Source of the DNA: Chrysomallon squamiferum
Lineage: Eukaryota; Mollusca; Gastropoda; Neomphalida; Peltospiridae
Direction: 5' to 3'
Assembly (NCBI GenBank): GCA_012295275.1
Contig: CM022669.1
Location: 17,152,672 to 17,216,671, forward strand
DNA length: 64,000 nt
The notes beneath the pieces were generated by a model, which made no database searches, had not been told where the DNA came from, and saw only the letters and a program-made list of their open reading frames with translations. Made by a program: the position numbers and the translations under genes. Positions 36,981 to 47,331 of this stretch are shown piece by piece; position 1 is the first letter of the stretch; the number at the start of each line of letters is the position of its first letter.

Positions 36981-38388
36981 GTTTTCTATCTATATATCTG
37001 TATATCTCTATATATTCTTAAGTTTATCATTCGCTCCTCCATGATACTTCAGCATTTTCTACTCTGCGTGCCCACGCCTCGATTTCCAGTTCCGGACATG
37101 CTCTCCTCTCCTCGTAAAAGATCCTTGCTACAAGAGTAACCTGTTCTTTAGATCTAATACCACTGAACTAAAAATATTCTTTCATATTAAATGTGCCGAA
37201 GTATCATTAATAACAACGATAACAAAAAAATATGTATTAAACCGTAACTTGTAATCCTAGAAGAACCTAGGTAAATTATAGATTTTTGTTTAATGTTTTT
37301 ATGTATAACTACAGTCATTAATCCTGTATTACTGGTTGTTACCAGATCATGAACAAACATTACAAGCTCCTTCTTAATTAAATTCATTTGTGATCGTTTA
37401 TGGTTTATTTGTGATGTAGCGGTTAACGCAACATAAATACAAGTTGTGTAATTAGACTAATTTGAATTAATAACTAATCGTCTGATATTTCAGGTAGATT
37501 ATGTACATCAAATATTGTCTTTTCGCTGTTACTGCTGTAGCACTAGCGCTAATACAGATTCAGAAGTGTAATGTGTTTTGTTGTGTTTTTAGTGAAATTA
37601 AATGTTAATGAAATATTATATATATATTTATATAATTATTAAATGGAAATTAAGCAATGTATCTTAAGTGGATACACGGGTAAAGGCTAGAAAGATCATG
37701 AAGAAGAAAATCAACAACAACAACATATGTCACATATACAAGATGGAAATTTAATTTTAGATAAGGCTTCACTTTGAGCCATGCACGTCGTAAAACAAGC
37801 TGGATGTTTAATTAATTTTGATGCCACCATGTGTGTGTGATGAGATCACTCTGATAAATCTTTACAGAGGATGACACGTCAAACGTTTAGCGAATGGCCG
37901 GTTCTGTGATCGATTCCCGACAGTGGCAATACGGTGTTGTTTCTGTACATCGCCTGAAATACGTACTTTTCCCCTTCTTTTTTCAATTCTTCTTCTTGTT
38001 TTTCTTCTTTCGACTATGGTGTTGATTTCTATCATTTTTTATTATTATTGTTGTTGTTGTTGATGTTGTTGCCGTTGTTGTTTTATAAATTATAAATAAC
38101 ACCGTATGGTCCTCATCATCAAACAGACTAAAAATGAATAATACACATCACCATCCTGAATTCATGCAGAACCGCCATCTAAACATCTGCTTGACTGCAG
38201 ACTGTGTGAGATCAAATCAAATACAACTGCCCACTGGTCAGATCCAGTATTTAACATCATAGGGAGTAAACCTAAAAAATTAACAAACACCAGCATCTTT
38301 GAAAACTGAAATAAAATATTATTAATAATAAAAGAAATTAACAGTTGGATGTCCAATGTAAAATATTTTATGTCCATACAAGTGTGCA
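36236..38388. other. Intergenic DNA
   Basis: No supported gene. Contains a (TC)n tract (36885-36978), AT-rich sequence, and a stretch at about 37894-37925 (GAATGGCCGGTTCTGTGATC, then GATTCCCG) that looks like the B-box of a decayed tRNA-derived SINE. Similar stretches recur at 41.49 and 41.70 kb. Confidence 0.45.
36885..36978. repeat. (TC)n microsatellite
   Basis: About 47 TC units. Confidence 0.97.
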
Positions 38389-38396
38389 TATAAATA
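38389..38396 (+). promoter_or_regulatory. TATA box of small-peptide gene A
   Basis: TATAAATA about 28 bases before a TTATCACTG initiator-like sequence (from about 38415). The same TATA-to-ATCACTG or GTCACTG spacing occurs at genes B and C. Confidence 0.75.
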
Positions 38397-38416
38397 TGCA
38401 GGACTGCAGTTATATT

Positions 38417-38458
38417 ATCACTGTGTATTGAACAGAATTCAATAACAAGGTTGAAAAG
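38417..38458 (+). other. Non-coding exon 1 of small-peptide gene A
   Basis: Begins near ATCACTGTG, contains TATTGAACAGAATTCAATAA and ends TTGAAAAG|GTAAGAA (donor at 38459). It aligns base for base over most of its length with exon 1 of genes B (41934-41976) and C (49339-49376, minus). Confidence 0.7.
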
Positions 38459-38704
38459 GTAAGAATGAATTTATTGTATATTTTAAACCGAATTTTATAC
38501 GTTTAAGAAATTTTAATGTTATACTAATTTTATGAGCTTTAATAGGTTAACCAAAACAATGAAATAGTAAAAACAATTTTATCAGACAATTTATTTCTGC
38601 CTATTTGTTTTTAAAATAGCAGTAATAAAAAAATGTTCAAGTTCAGTATTGAATTTTACTATAATTAATATATAAATAGTTTACTCTGCTTTTTATTCAT
38701 TTAT

Positions 38705-38706
<2 letters not shown>

Positions 38707-38757
<51 letters not shown>

Positions 38758-38758
38758 G
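38707..38758. repeat. (TG)n microsatellite
   Basis: About 25 TG units inside intron 1 of gene A. Confidence 0.95.
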
Positions 38759-38784
38759 TCTGTTGGTGTGTGTTTTCATTGAGA

Positions 38785-39006
38785 ATATCAATATATTAAA
38801 CCATTTCTTTTTTCTTTGGATCAAGCCAATCTTTTTTTTTCTTCTTTTTTTTTTCTAATTTTTTTATGTTTTTGATCCTATAATCCTTTATTCTCTATTT
38901 TTGTTCAGTGTATTAAGCTATTCCTATTTTTTCTTCGGATGAAGTCAATTATGTCTTCTCTCTTCTTTTTTTTTCTCTTTTTTACTTCGTTTGTTTTTTT
39001 GTTTTT

Positions 39007-39040
<34 letters not shown>

Positions 39041-39365
39041 TTTTATTGTTGTTTTTGGTAAGTTTTAATTTTTATGGGTTTTTTGTTTGTTTTTTTATCT
39101 TATTATTCTTGATTCTAATTTTTGTTTCATTATATCAGGATGCTGAACTATTCCTAGTTTTGTTCGAATGAAGGCTACTCGTGTTTTGGTTGTTCTAATT
39201 TTTTTTATTTCAATATATCAGAACATTAAACTTCAGATGAAATATATTTTTTTATTCGTTGTTGTTAACCTTATTTTTATCTCTCTGATTCTTTTGTGTA
39301 ATATTTCAGTACATTAAATAAAACTTTTTTTTTCCTTTATCAGATGAAAGCAATTATTTGTTTTT
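38785..39365 (+). repeat. Tandem decayed copies of the exon-2 start in intron 1 of gene A
   Basis: At least four, perhaps five, stretches repeat the arrangement found at the true exon 2: an (A)TATATYAAnCTATT-like segment, a pyrimidine run, and ATGAA with a short hydrophobic frame. ATGs lie at 38939, 39168, 39237 and 39344; the real one is at 39518. Two of them (39237 and 39344) still have a CAG acceptor directly before ATG (CTTCAG|ATGAAATAT and ATCAG|ATGAAAGCA). The encoded starts (e.g. MKYIFLFVVVN, MKATRVLVVL, MKAI) look like signal-peptide beginnings that soon run into stops or lose the downstream part. Confidence 0.65.
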
Positions 39366-39517
39366 GTTTACATTTTCGATCCTGTCATCCTTTTTACAAA
39401 ATGATTTTTTTGTGTCTTTTAATAACTTTTTTTTTATTTTTTTTTTTTTTTTTTATGTCCTATATATCATCACAATATATTAACCTATTAATTTCTCTTT
39501 TTTTCTTCTTCATTCAG

Positions 39518-39766
39518 ATGAATAAATTTTTATTGGCGTTTTTATTCCTGTCGCTTGTGGTAGCAATATCTGCGACAGCCATCAGAGCCGTTGGCGATGA
39601 AGACGATGCTAGTTTGGATGATAAATTCTTAGACCCGAAACAACTGAGAAAACTGATGAGGGAAAGAGCTAGGGTATAGAATATGACAAATAATTTTTAA
39701 AAATGTTACTATTAAATATTATTATGAGACATAAAACAGTTTTAGCCAGTCTTTCTTTACATTTTT

Positions 39767-39830
<64 letters not shown>

Positions 39831-39941
39831 GGTAAATTTGTGGCTAGGTAATATATGTTTCGCAAGACCAGGTTTTCAATAAAAAACATTTTTTTTTTTT
39901 TCGTGTTTCAGAAGCACTTTCTTGGCACTAATAAGAAATGA
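39518..39941 (+). CDS. Small secreted peptide, gene A (two coding exons)
   Basis: Coding exons 39518-39673 and 39912-39941, with the intron between them in phase 0. The ATG follows the intron-1 acceptor directly (CATTCAG|ATG). The predicted product has 61 residues. Residues 1-20 form a signal peptide (MNKFLLAFLF start). An acidic stretch follows (GDEDD about 26-30, SLDDKF 32-37), then a basic amphipathic part (KQLRKLMRERAR 41-52) and an exon-3 tail, KHFLGTNKK. If exon 3 is not used, the frame stops two codons later (GTA TAG), giving 53 residues. The GTATAG donor is weaker than those of genes B and C. There are no cysteines. Expected to be secreted; role unknown. AATAAA is at 40038. The closest paralogue is gene C; gene B is more diverged. 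Confidence 0.75.
39768..39828. repeat. (TA)n microsatellite
   Basis: About 30 TA units inside the second intron of gene A. Confidence 0.95.
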
Positions 39942-40037
39942 GAACTTGGAAGAATTTCTACACCCAGTTAAACAGACAGACAGACAACTGAAAGACAAAA
40001 GTCCAAAGGAAATTCGTGTTTAACATTTATGAAGTGA

Positions 40038-40043
40038 AATAAA
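40038..40043 (+). terminator. Poly(A) signal of gene A
   Basis: AATAAA in GAAGTGAAATAAAGATC; the same context is found at the end of gene C (47226-47221, minus). Confidence 0.75.
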
Positions 40044-40338
40044 GATCTAGCTTCACGTGTTTTTCTTGCTCTTTCTGTATTTTCTTTTGATTTTCGTGTA
40101 TGTCTGTATATATGTATGTATGTATGTGCGTATGTGTATTTGTGTGTATGTGTGTGTGTACGAGGGTAAACGTGGGGGGATATATATTACACACCTGTAT
40201 TATAATCATTTCATAGCATATCATATTACATATCATTACTTATTGTTAATTTCCTTCTGTTTCCTAACATGACATAGACAAAATTAATAAATATAAGAAA
40301 TGTACTAAGTGACCTCGCAAATGAAATAAAAGTTTTAA

Positions 40339-40339
<1 letters not shown>

Positions 40340-40382
<43 letters not shown>

Positions 40383-40425
40383 CAACAATAACAATAACAA
40401 TGATAATAATAATAATAACAATAAC

Positions 40426-40509
<84 letters not shown>

Positions 40510-40515
40510 AAGAAG
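40340..40515. repeat. (AAT)n/(AAC)n/(AAG)n trinucleotide array
   Basis: AAT units with AAC interruptions, ending in about 12 AAG units. Confidence 0.95.
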
Positions 40516-40835
40516 AGAAAATTAACTACAAGTTAAAAACGAATTACGACTATGGTATTTAATGACATTTTAGTATACGTAACGTCAAAAAATATTTTTA
40601 AAATGACATATGCTTTAAAAATGTGAAACTGGCTGCAGCAGCATAGGTTACACACATCAGTTAGCAGCAAGGATTATTTTACAGGGACCTGCTGGACAAA
40701 GATGATCGTTACAGTGTGTACCGATCTGTCATCTGTGAAACGAGAAGTCAACCAGTGAACAATAACAGACAGACAGGAACTACCGATTAAAAAATGAAGA
40801 AATTACTACAAGAAGATGAAACAACAACAACAATG

Positions 40836-40952
<117 letters not shown>

Positions 40953-41338
40953 ACACACACACATACCCACACACACACAGACTCACTATACACACACGCA
41001 CACACACACACACATACACACACGTTTTCTTATTATTAATTTATCAGTGACGTGTCGTTATGAAGAACGTACGTGACTAGATCGAAGGTTAATTTGAGAT
41101 AAGGTGGAACAAATGGTTGTCTGAACCGTAAAACAAATTGTATGTTTAATTGAATCGTCGTATCACACCAAGCGGGGAAAGATACCATCTCATTTCTTTT
41201 TGTTATCAGTCACGTTTTCTTAATGAATTGAACATATTGTAGTTTTTAAATCAGCTACATTTGTCCTGGATACACTTTTTACTTTTATGAACTATGAATC
41301 GCTAGTTTCTTTTTCTTCTTCTTATTATTTTTTTTAGG

Positions 41339-41369
<31 letters not shown>

Positions 41370-41490
41370 ACAGATTTTTCTGGCATCGGCTTTCGGCTGT
41401 ACACATTTTACTAATAACAAGTGGTAAATGTTTAAATTTTTAATCTATGGGGATATTACATATAATATAATAAATCGAAAGTTGTTTCAA

Positions 41491-41735
41491 GAATGGACGG
41501 GTCTGGGATCGATTGCCGCTGGTTGCAAATCTGCGCTATTCCTTCAGGTTCAATTCAGAACAGGTGTTAAACCAGTGACAGCACTTTTACTCTTTGGGAA
41601 ACACGACACAATGTGCATGCAACGTCACAATTTGCATACAACGTCACAGTGTGCATGCAACGTCACAGTGTGCATGCAACGTCACAATTCTTTCACGAAT
41701 GGATGGTTCCGAGATCAATTGACGGCGACAAAATG
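41491..41735. repeat. Two SINE B-box-like stretches
   Basis: GAATGGACGGGTCTGGGATC (41491) and GAATGGATGGTTCCGAGATC (about 41696), each continuing GATTG- or AATTG-, resemble each other and 37894-37925 (GAATGGCCGGTTCTGTGATC). The pattern recalls the tRNA-promoter B box of SINEs. No A box or tail was identified. Confidence 0.35.
41613..41688 (+). repeat. Four 19-bp repeats with ACGTCA, upstream of gene B
   Basis: Units at 41613, 41632, 41651 and 41670 read GTGCATGCAACGTCACARY with one or two changes. Each carries one ACGTCA (CRE half-site, CREB/ATF class) and TGCATGCAA or TGCATACAA. The array ends about 220 bases before the TATA box of gene B. Confidence 0.8.
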
Positions 41736-41907
41736 GCGACGTTTTTGCACTTAATTTCGAGTTTACGATTACGTAGAACTGTGAACAGCTGTTGACAAAT
41801 TAAAATCACAGAATCCAGAACGTGACACTACAAACCAAAAAAAGAAAAAAAAAGAAAATAGGAGTAATTATCCAATCAAACTGTCTTTGAGAACTGTCTT
41901 ACTTGTA

Positions 41908-41915
41908 TATATAAA
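41908..41915 (+). promoter_or_regulatory. TATA box of small-peptide gene B
   Basis: TATATAAA, 26 bases before a TCGTCACTG start-site-like sequence shared in form with genes A and C. Confidence 0.75.
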
Positions 41916-41933
41916 GGTGCAGGATTACAAGTA

Positions 41934-41976
41934 TCGTCACTGTAAACTGAACAGACTTCAACAGCAAGCCGAAAAG
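41934..41976 (+). other. Non-coding exon 1 of small-peptide gene B
   Basis: Contains CACTGTAAACTGAACAGACTTCAA and ends GCCGAAAAG|GTAAGAA (donor at 41977). Aligns with exon 1 of genes A and C. Confidence 0.7.
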
Positions 41977-42305
41977 GTAAGAAACGAATTTATTATAATA
42001 TTTTTATTTTATGCTGTTATTTAATAGTCTTTGATTAAGTTATATGTTAAGTGCGTATACGCACCTTTAGTATCAGAAATGTAGTATAAATTTACACATA
42101 TGTACTAGCATGCACAGACATATTGCATGCACATACACGTGCATTTACGTAACATATCGTCACTAGAAGTTTCTATTACGAAATTGCAAAGCTCTGGAGG
42201 GATTGTAACATTTTATACCGAATTTTATTATAATTATTTAATTTTAAGAAAATCGGATGTACATATTCAATTCATCAATTAGGCTGGCTTTAAATTCACT
42301 TTAGG

Positions 42306-42529
42306 TATCGTTTATTTATTTATTTATTTATTTATTTACCCTTTTCTATACACTGTGCCTGAAGACGTGTTGGTTTTGCATTACATGTTTCTACCCAGTT
42401 AGATAATCTAGTATGTGCCTTGCTAATAATCTTTGTATTTGAATTTAAAAGATTTTGAACAACAATAACTGAAAAATATGAAATTATGCTGATTTATTTT
42501 AATATCGTTGTTTCATTTATTACAAACAT

Positions 42530-42614
<85 letters not shown>

Positions 42615-42615
42615 C
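42306..42615. repeat. (TTTA)n and (ATT)n tracts in intron 1 of gene B
   Basis: ATTT units at 42309-42338 and 42528-42568, then ATT units to about 42612. Confidence 0.9.
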
Positions 42616-42718
42616 ATTATTAAGTTAAAATAAAAAGAAAAGAAATTTAACATATTAACAAAGACATTTGTGCTTAAAACTTTATCACAGTATATCAAAC
42701 TATTTTTATTTTCTTTAG

Positions 42719-43208
42719 ATGAGAGCAATTTTCTTGGCATTTTTGATTGCGTTCTGCCTGATGGCAGTTACTACTGTTGTATCCAGCGGTATCGCCAACG
42801 ATATGAAACTAAACATGTTCAACGACTACTTCAATGAAATGAAGAGCAAATTTGACCCCAAAATGGTCCAAAAAGTCATTGAAAAAATGAAGGTGAGCAT
42901 GACTAAGGAGACAAGTGAAAGGGGAAAACTACAGATTATTTTTTTATTTTTTATTTTTTTTTTTATAAATCCCTGTCAGTCTGCATTTCACGTAATTTAA
43001 AAACCGTTTATGTAAATTTAGTAACGTAACGTATTTGGTTACATGACGTCATAATACGTCATAAGAAAAAAATAATTGTGCTTCTTAATCTGTTTTCGAC
43101 CAAATAGGTAATAACAAAGTGAATTCGCTAAGGAAATTTTTAAATTCTTGTTTCAATGTAACTGACAGAAGGCGACTTACTTATTATGTTTGTTTATCAT
43201 TTAATATA

Positions 43209-43252
<44 letters not shown>

Positions 43253-43315
43253 CCTGCGTGGTAATTTGATTTTTAATAACTGTCTGAATATTTGTCGTTT
43301 CAGGATCAGCTTTAA
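42719..43315 (+). CDS. Small secreted peptide, gene B (two coding exons)
   Basis: Coding exons 42719-42892 and 43304-43315. The ATG follows the acceptor directly (TTCTTTAG|ATG). The donor is AAG|GTGAGC; the acceptor is TCGTTTCAG at 43303; the intron is in phase 0. The product has 61 residues: a signal peptide at about 1-23 (MRAIFLAFLI start), then an amphipathic segment with NDYFNEMKSKFDPKM in the middle and a Lys-rich end (VIEKMK), and only three residues (DQL) from exon 3. It has one Cys (residue 13), inside the signal peptide. Its 3' UTR aligns with those of genes A and C (GAGGATTTCTACAG...CAAACA; GAAATCCTTGTTTAAAA), which fixes exon 3 independently of the splice sites. AATAAA is at 43438. 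Function unknown. Confidence 0.78.
43019..43107 (+). repeat. Intron-2 segment of gene B repeated downstream (copy 1)
   Basis: GTAACGTAACGTATTTGGTT, then a full CRE (TGACGTCA, 43044-43051), TAATACGTCATA and TTTTCGACCAAA. Copy 2 is at 44096-44180 in the same orientation with roughly four in five bases equal. Confidence 0.8.
43209..43250. repeat. (TG)n microsatellite
   Basis: About 20 TG units inside intron 2 of gene B. Confidence 0.95.
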
Positions 43316-43437
43316 TGAAGCTGAGAAAAACAGAGGATTTCTACAGCTAGTCAAACAAACACAACTGGAAAAAAAAACAAAAAAAAAAAAACACCTGATA
43401 ACGACAATATGAAATCCTTGTTTAAAAACTGAAGACA

Positions 43438-43443
43438 AATAAA
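43438..43443 (+). terminator. Poly(A) signal of gene B
   Basis: AATAAA shortly after GAAATCCTTGTTTAAAAACTG, a stretch also present before the gene C signal. Confidence 0.75.
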
Positions 43444-43888
43444 AGTCCGCATTTCAAGCAACTGTCTTCTTCCTTTTGTATTTTTCATATATGTATTTAT
43501 TATACGTGTACATTATTTTTTATTCATTTTGTTAATCAAAAGAGAAATATAATATAAAATGACGGTAGGAAACTGCCCTTTGCAAAGGAGCCGTGATGAT
43601 GTGTTTCGTATCGGTCATTTTTTTAAACAACACTTTTAAGATGAATTTATATCGATTGAATAATTCGGTATTTGAGTCATGAGCTAATTAAAGCTTTGTT
43701 TATAAGAAATTGCTGTACATCTCTCTATACGATATCGATATATAAATATATAAGCGGAATATTTGAAAGTGACCTTAAAAACCCCCCACCAAAATCACCA
43801 AAACATAAATAAATAAAAAGTATCTAAAACTTAAACTAAAAGTAAACTGACTAAAAAAAAATAAATAAATAAATAAATCTGAATAAAT

Positions 43889-44083
43889 GAAGACGAATAT
43901 GTCTATTTGTATATTTGCGGGGACTATGACACTGGTTGGGACCGTGACTGGGTCTATGAGGTCGGCGTTGACCATTATGTTGACAACATTGTTGCCAGTG
44001 GTGTTCACAACGTCGACGGTGTCCTTCACCTCAACTGCGGCCATCTAACGTTTCAGTTAATCAGCTTCCACGAACTCGTATAA
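43889..44083 (+). other. Unassigned open frame (GC-rich island)
   Basis: A plus-strand frame open from a TGA at 43880-43882 to TAA 44081-44083 reads EDEYVYLYICGDYDTGWDRD, then WVYEVGVDHYVDNIV and onward with coding-like acidic/aromatic composition, but has no Met. The same island is open in a second plus frame (ATG 43899 to TAA 44046-44048) and on the minus strand (to ATG 44044). This may be an exon, a fragment of a decayed gene, or chance in a stop-poor island with GTTGAC/GTCGAC repetition. No family recognised. Confidence 0.3.
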
Positions 44084-44095
44084 TTTATGTTAATT

Positions 44096-44180
44096 AGTAA
44101 CGTAACGTATTTGGTTCGTGACGTCATAATACGTCATACGTAAAAGATAATGTTTCTTTTCAGTCTATTTTCGACCAAAG
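44096..44180 (+). repeat. Downstream copy of the gene B intron-2 segment (copy 2)
   Basis: AGTAACGTAACGTATTTGGT, TGACGTCA at 44119-44126, TAATACGTCATA, then TTTTCGACCAAA. No exon of the peptide family was found next to it. Confidence 0.8.
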
Positions 44181-45307
44181 ACGTAACTATTTTGTTGGAC
44201 AGAAAAAATGTAATTAAAAACGATAAGAAAACAGTAACCTACTTTTATTTTATCCAGCTATGAATTAATTGGAAACATAATATTAGTGTTATGTTTATGT
44301 CTTTGAAAAATAATGGAAATCTATGTAAGTGCTTCTCTCGTGGTCAGCTCTATGTTGAATGTTCAGGAACTGGAAATGGAAATAATTTGTTCATCCTCAC
44401 TTCCAAAGGGGGGGGGAAGAAAAAAAGTAAGTATGCTGCCTTACCGTCATCTCAAATATCAAAAAATTTCACTCGTTAAAATTCATTTTGTATTAAAAAA
44501 CACTTAATTATATGGCTGAAGACACAAATTAATAAATAAATAAATAAAGATAATAATAAAAGAAATAAAATATATAGTAAAAAAAAAAAAAAAGTAGAAA
44601 GAAATTCGAATGATATTGATAATAATGATAATTATGATAATAATAATAATGATAATGATGATGATGATGATGATATTAACAAACACTTCAAACAATAATT
44701 TTAATTAAATCACATTATTTTTTTTAATAACAAAGTTGAAACCCGGTAGTGTAACAGGATAGGTTACTTACTGGCCATCAGCAATGATCATTTAATTGAT
44801 CTTTCTGATAAAAGGAAAAATTGTAACGAGCCAATGGGTGGAACAGGAAATCGATCAATGGTCGTATTCGAAAGACTGATCCGACATCCCATCTCCGGTG
44901 CTTGTTGCACGAGACAAAATTATAATCGATCGCACATGCGCAGAGCTTACCGAGAGAACATTAATCTGGAGAAGAAACCCGTTCATGCATCATATATTTG
45001 AAACATGTATTTTTGTTGTTGCGACTTTTAAAAATATAATTGTACATTAATTACCACTGATTAAATTTTGAAGATTTCATTTATTTTTATTATTTTTTTT
45101 TTATCCACTAACTAATTGTAAAGTAGTATATGTCATAACTAGGTCCATATAAAAGGTATTTGCTTACGATCGACGTGAGGTTGTTATTGTTGTTACTGTT
45201 AATTTTGTTTTAGTTAATGATGACATCATCATGGACATTGTGTGCAAAATTCAGAAGCCTAATGTGGCTCTTATTCACCAGATGTCTTTTACTATGGATC
45301 AGCATTA

Positions 45308-45338
<31 letters not shown>

Positions 45339-45690
45339 TTCAGCATCATCATGATCATTATTACCAGCATTATTAGAATCATCATCATTATAATTTTACT
45401 TACGTACTACTACTACTACTATTACTACTTCTACTACTATCATCTTTATAATTATTATCATTAACGTTATTATTATTATTATTATCATCATCATCATTAT
45501 AATTATACTTATTACTACTACTACTACTACTACTACTACTGCTACTAGTATTATCATTATTATTATTATTATTATTATTATTGTTTTGATTTCGTATTTT
45601 ATTTTTATTGCTTTGTGTTCCGTCTGTCACCGAATTCCGAACTAAGTAACTGGATTGTCGTATAAATGGGTAACTGAAATACAAAAGATT
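44181..45690. other. Intergenic DNA with trinucleotide arrays
   Basis: No supported gene. (AAT)n/(GAT)n at about 44610-44675 and long (ATT)n/(ACT)n/(ATC)n blocks at 45305-45590. Confidence 0.55.
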
Positions 45691-46389
45691 ACACTTCTGC
45701 TCTGTCACTCTCCTTATTGTAGACGTCTAATTTACACGCGGATGGAATGGAATGGAAAAAAATTAACGTGCTGTTGTGAAGCACGTCTGTGACGGGCACG
45801 CTTTCTGACAGGTCAGCGGGCGTGTCTGACGCAGAACTTACACGCGGACGAGTGAGGCCCTTTAAATACCCATCAAAACATTCTTTAAAAAGGTGTGTTG
45901 CATAGGGACCTTTGGGACAAGCATCCCTTAATAATTTGGTGGTCCTTCTGATGTTCAACCTATTCTGCTTTTTTGCGCGGTAAATGAAGCACTCAAAATA
46001 ATGAGCAACACAAATTTATTCCATGAACAAACCCAGTTTTTAGATGGTTTCTTGTTCAGATGTGTTCCTTTTACCGCAAATGTCGGCGGAAATGAAACTG
46101 AATCTCATCACGCATGCGCAGACGTTTCACAACGCTCTCTTGTTGACTTGTTAAACAGTGATGATTGGCTACCGATAGAATCTCTTTAAAAAAAAAAAAA
46201 TTAATTATTTTTTTTTTAAATCTTTTAACACCCTTTTTTTTTTTTTTTTTTTTTTTAGTCTTTGTGTATATCACGGGGAGGTTCTTAATTTTTTTTTTCT
46301 TTTTTGTTTTAACACATCACCACCGAAACATTGGTACAGCGGTAATCAATGAAATCTCCTCTTTCAACCAATCAGCGATCTTCTTACAG
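45691..46389. other. GC-richer island with CCAAT-like motifs
   Basis: Contains a 90-codon minus-strand frame (45689-45958, TTG start) with KLLRDACPKGPYATHLFKEC, which looks coding-like but is unrecognised. It also has GATTGGCTA (46155-46163), CAACCAATCAGCG (about 46365) and CATGCGCAGA. It may be a decayed mobile element or a promoter region. A T-run lies at 46233-46256. Confidence 0.3.
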
Positions 46390-46395
46390 ACATGA

Positions 46396-46563
46396 CGCCC
46401 ACACTCGTACACGTCAGCCTGTCAGCAACATGCCACATCGACAGTAACGGATGATCAGACAGATGATGCAGGTGACGTCCTGATCGCAGCTGTTACAGCT
46501 GCAGTTGTTGTCGCCTATGTTTATGATTCTGAACTAGAGGAATCTGATCTTCCCAGTGATTAA
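46396..46563 (+). other. Unassigned Met-less open frame before an ATTAAA
   Basis: A plus-strand frame reads TDDQTDDAGDVLIAAVTAAV, then VAYVYDSELEESDLPSD and TAA at 46561, with an ATTAAA about 30 bases on. A hydrophobic Ala/Val run is followed by an acidic end. A TACAG acceptor lies at 46389 but in the wrong phase for this frame. Possibly a terminal exon or relic; no family recognised. Confidence 0.25.
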
Positions 46564-47220
46564 ACTGTTTGACTGAATTTGCTGTTTTGTATTAAACATA
46601 GAGTTGGATGATTTATATTTCATATGCTGAAACTGTACCTTTACAACATCTTACAACACCTAAATTTGTATACCTCTTCCCATTGATAATTGTTCCCTTC
46701 ATAATGACTCAAGGACCAACTGTGTGTGGCTAACCAATTTTAACCTGTATTAGTATTTTTAGTCTGTAAAGCGCCCCCTATTGTTGTTGTTTTTGCAAGT
46801 TAAGCCTGCATCGCATTTCCTGTGCCGCTAATCTTGTGCCCCATCTGGGCTAGCAATGTTTTAAAAATGTTAGCTTATATATGATTTAACCACCAAAGAC
46901 CAGAATAGCCCATAATGAACGAAACACATTATTGATATAAACTTCAGTGCAAGTTAATAATATAATTTGAACGAGCTTTAGCCATCAACCAAAATTTTAA
47001 ACAGTACTTATCTTAATGAATGAATTGCTCACTAGATTATCCAGTTCATCTCAAAATATCTACTCAGACTGGAACGATCTGATTTGTAATGGCAAGGAAC
47101 GTAAGCATCCTAGGTTCGACATATCGTGATATGTAATCACATGATTAACAAAAACAAATAAACTGTTCATACACACACGTACACATATAAAGAAAAAGCG
47201 AAAGCTCTGAAGTATGGATC
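46564..47220. other. Intergenic DNA
   Basis: Nothing supported; ordinary AT-rich sequence up to the 3' end of the minus-strand gene C. Confidence 0.5.
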
Positions 47221-47226
47221 TTTATT
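47221..47226 (-). terminator. Poly(A) signal of gene C
   Basis: TTTATT on the plus strand, i.e. AATAAA on the minus strand, in the context GAAGTGAAATAAAGATC shared with gene A. Confidence 0.75.
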
Positions 47227-47331
47227 TCACTTCAGTTGTTTTAAACAAGGATTTCATTTTGTTGTTAGCAGTTTGTCTGTCAAGTGTTTGTTTGTCCCAC
47301 TGCCTGCAGAAATCCTCTTTCTTGCACTTTT

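Noticed and set aside
37890-37925. Possible tRNA gene
   Set aside because: Only a B-box-like stretch is present; no cloverleaf or A box at the right distance.
39344-39517. Longer in-frame N-terminus for peptide gene A
   Set aside because: It would cross a pyrimidine tract and the CAG acceptor that precedes ATG 39518, and the equivalent genes B and C start directly after the acceptor.
42893-43000. Read-through extension of peptide gene B beyond exon 2
   Set aside because: Sequence becomes Phe/Ile low complexity; a standard GTGAGC donor and a matching third exon explain the end better.
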